The notes beneath the pieces were generated by a model. The model made no database searches. It saw only the letters and a program-made list of their open reading frames with translations, and was not told where the DNA came from. Positions 62,666 through 64,000 of a DNA stretch of 64,000 nt are shown in pieces; the first letter of the stretch is position 1, and each line of letters begins with the position of its first letter. The DNA comes from Pseudomonas denitrificans (nom. rej.) (GTDB lineage Bacteria > Pseudomonadota > Gammaproteobacteria > Pseudomonadales > Pseudomonadaceae), in assembly GCF_008807415.1 (NCBI RefSeq), contig NZ_CP043626.1, positions 6,424,501 through 6,488,500 of the forward strand. The letters run 5' to 3'. Position numbers and translations under genes: made by a program.

Positions 62666-64000
62666 ATGCGTTATTCGTCGCTTGTGGACAGGATGGTCGG
62701 ACCCGGCGTGGCCGCCTGGGACATTCACTACGCCGCCATTGCCGCCCAGCGAGCCGGCCGCGACGTGATAGTGCTCAGCGTCGGCGACCCCGATTTCGCA
62801 ACCCCGGACTTCATCACCGATGCCGCCGTTGCCGCGTTGCGCGACGGCGACACCCATTACAGTGACGTGGCTGGCAAACCCGCACTGCGCCAGGCGATCG
62901 CGGCATTGCATGAGCGGCGTTTCGGCCAAAAGGCCGGGCCCGAAAACGTCATCGTCGTCGCCGGTGCTCAAAACGGCCTGTTTGCCGCCGCGATGTGCCT
63001 GCTGGAGAAGGGCGACGAGGTCATCACCTTCGACCCGGTCTACGTCACCTACGAGGCCACGCTGAAAGCCACCGGCGCCGTGCTGGTCGGGGTACCGACC
63101 CGTCCGGAAAACGGCTTCCGCCCGCTGGCCACCGATATCGTCGCAGCGATCACCCCGCTCACGAAGGCGATCTTCCTCGCCAACCCGAGCAACCCGACCG
63201 GCGTCGTGCTGGACCGCGACGAGCTGCTGGCCATTGCCGCGCTGGCGGAGGCCCACGACCTCTGGGTGGTAGTGGACGAGGTCTACGAGGGCCTGACCTT
63301 CGAGCGCGAACACCAGAGCTTCGCCGCGCTACCCGGCATGGGCGAGCGCACCCTGAGCATCGGCAGCCTGTCGAAATCCCACGCCATGACCGGCTGGCGC
63401 GCCGGCTGGATAGTCGCCAACCCGTCGCTGGTCGGGCACCTGGAAAACCTCGCGCTGAACATGTTCTACGGCCTGCCGGGCTTCGTGCAGGAAGCCGCCC
63501 TCGCGGCGGTGGAGCGTCACGACGAGGTTGTCACGACAATGCGCGAGATCTACCGCCGCCGCCGCGACCTGGTGGTCGCCGCGCTGAGCGATTGCCCGCG
63601 GGTGAAGGTGCTGTCGCCCGAAGCCGGCATGTTCGTCATGGTCGACGTGCGCGATACCGGCCTCAGCTCGCTGGACTTCTCCTGGCAGCTGTTCCACTCC
63701 ACCGGTGTCTCGGTGCTCGACGCGGCGGCCTTCGGCCCGCAGGCGGAGGGCTTCGTGCGGCTGTCCTTCGGCCTGAGCGACGAGAGCATGGCGGAGGCCT
63801 GTGCGCGGATCATCCGCTTTGTCGAATCCCTTCCGGCGAAGGCCAACTCCGTAGGAGCGGACTCCGTCCGTGATGTGCCCCGTGCCGAGGCGGGGCGCGG
63901 GCATGGCCCGCTCCTGCAGGACGTGCAGGCGCAGTCCAGACCGGTGATCGAGGTGCGGGATATCCACAAGCGCTTCGGCGACTTCGAGGTGCTCAAGGGG
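62666..64000 (+). CDS. PLP-dependent class I/II aminotransferase, open at window end (apparent fusion with ABC ATPase)
   Basis: ATG 62666 has GAGG nine bases upstream. About 390 residues form a typical aspartate-aminotransferase-like fold: VGDPDFATPDFITDA, VVAGAQNGLFAA, the NPSNPTG motif, VVVDEVYEGLTFE and the PLP lysine in SIGSLSKSHAMTGWRAGW. The amino-acid substrate cannot be read from sequence. After FVESLPAKANS the frame has no stop; it reads through a REP-like element (63851-63920) and continues in frame into VIEVRDIHKRFGDFEVLKG, the beginning of an amino-acid-type ABC ATPase, to the window edge. Either a genuine read-through fusion or another lost base has removed the stop; one added base upstream would give TGA at 63871-63873. 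Confidence 0.85.
   Translation, partial: MRYSSLVDRMVGPGVAAWDIHYAAIAAQRAGRDVIVLSVGDPDFATPDFITDAAVAALRDGDTHYSDVAGKPALRQAIAALHERRFGQKAGPENVIVVAGAQNGLFAAAMCLLEKGDEVITFDPVYVTYEATLKATGAVLVGVPTRPENGFRPLATDIVAAITPLTKAIFLANPSNPTGVVLDRDELLAIAALAEAHDLWVVVDEVYEGLTFEREHQSFAALPGMGERTLSIGSLSKSHAMTGWRAGWIVANPSLVGHLENLALNMFYGLPGFVQEAALAAVERHDEVVTTMREIYRRRRDLVVAALSDCPRVKVLSPEAGMFVMVDVRDTGLSSLDFSWQLFHSTGVSVLDAAAFGPQAEGFVRLSFGLSDESMAEACARIIRFVESLPAKANSVGADSVRDVPRAEAGRGHGPLLQDVQAQSRPVIEVRDIHKRFGDFEVLKG
63851..63920. repeat. REP-like palindromic element inside the open frame
   Basis: GTAGGAGCGGACTCCGTCCG at the left and GCGGGCATGGCCCGCTCCTGCAG near the right end (written in two short parts: GCGGGCATGGCCCGC, then TCCTGCAGG) match the intergenic repeat type also seen at 53462-53486 and 45812-45862. 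Such elements are normally outside genes, so its presence within an open frame is unusual. Confidence 0.65.
63923..64000 (+). CDS. Amino-acid-type ABC transporter ATP-binding protein, N-terminus only
   Basis: The last residues, VIEVRDIHKRFGDFEVLKG, are the standard opening strand and beta-turn of polar-amino-acid ABC ATPases (GlnQ/HisP type), just before the Walker A motif. Possible own starts are GTG 63923 and GTG 63944, both with poor ribosome sites, and both are in frame with the aminotransferase. Only 26 codons are visible. Confidence 0.6.
   Translation, partial: MQAQSRPVIEVRDIHKRFGDFEVLKG

Overview
The window is a high-GC, gene-dense chromosomal segment of a gammaproteobacterium that looks like a Pseudomonas close to, but not the same as, P. 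aeruginosa. The evidence is the gene content (cyoABCDE, type II NADH dehydrogenase, yacG-coaE-pilD-pilC-pilB/pilA, tRNA-Thr, nadC, a DUF1631 gene, ampD-ampE, a chemoreceptor, fruR-fruBKA and the complete arn lipid A operon). The order from ndh to the chemoreceptor follows, as I recall it, the PA4538-PA4520 stretch of strain PAO1. The species is not determined.

Layout. (1) 1-19797: an adhesin and type I secretion island. It holds the 3' part of a giant repeat adhesin (5' end outside the window), an OmpA-like lipid-free outer-membrane protein, and the ABC transporter, membrane fusion protein and TolC-like channel that would export the adhesin. (2) 19798-20725: a 0.9 kb gene-free spacer. (3) 20726-25617: the cytochrome bo3 quinol oxidase operon cyoABCDE. 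(4) 25840-29651: type II NADH dehydrogenase and small conserved Pseudomonas genes, one only 56 codons long. (5) 29701-34373: yacG, coaE, pilD, pilC, pilB on the minus strand, divergent from pilA. (6) 34538-37379: the pilin cassette, with pilA behind a sigma-54 promoter, an AT-richer membrane-bound sulfatase/phosphotransferase-type gene, and tRNA-Thr as right border. (7) 37395-45683: galE, nadC, DUF1631 gene, ampD, ampE and a methyl-accepting chemotaxis protein. (8) 45869-53444: TatD-type hydrolase, FruR and the fructose PTS operon fruB-fruK-fruA with a recognisable Cra/FruR operator. (9) 53502-62387: ugd and arnFETDACB, the pathway that adds aminoarabinose to lipid A, behind a PmrA-type direct repeat. 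(10) 62666-64000: a PLP aminotransferase that runs without a stop into the start of an ABC transporter ATPase at the window edge.

The most striking pattern is that at least six otherwise well-conserved genes (giant adhesin, membrane fusion protein, pilD, the pilin-linked sulfatase-like gene, the DUF1631 gene, fruB) are each broken by one apparent missing base in or next to a run of C or G. Internal repeats of the adhesin show the missing base directly (duplicate spacing changes from 4079 to 4080 bp across the site). The simplest reading is systematic homopolymer undercalling in the assembly; contingency-type slippage is less likely but testable. I list each half of a broken gene where it lies and state how the halves join.

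The best candidates for undescribed biology are the pilin-linked membrane sulfatase/phosphotransferase, which may decorate a Thr-rich pilin, the architecture of the giant adhesin (Ig-like arrays, a von Willebrand A domain, four unusual RTX-like C-terminal modules) together with its dedicated OmpA partner, and the possible aminotransferase-ABC ATPase fusion.
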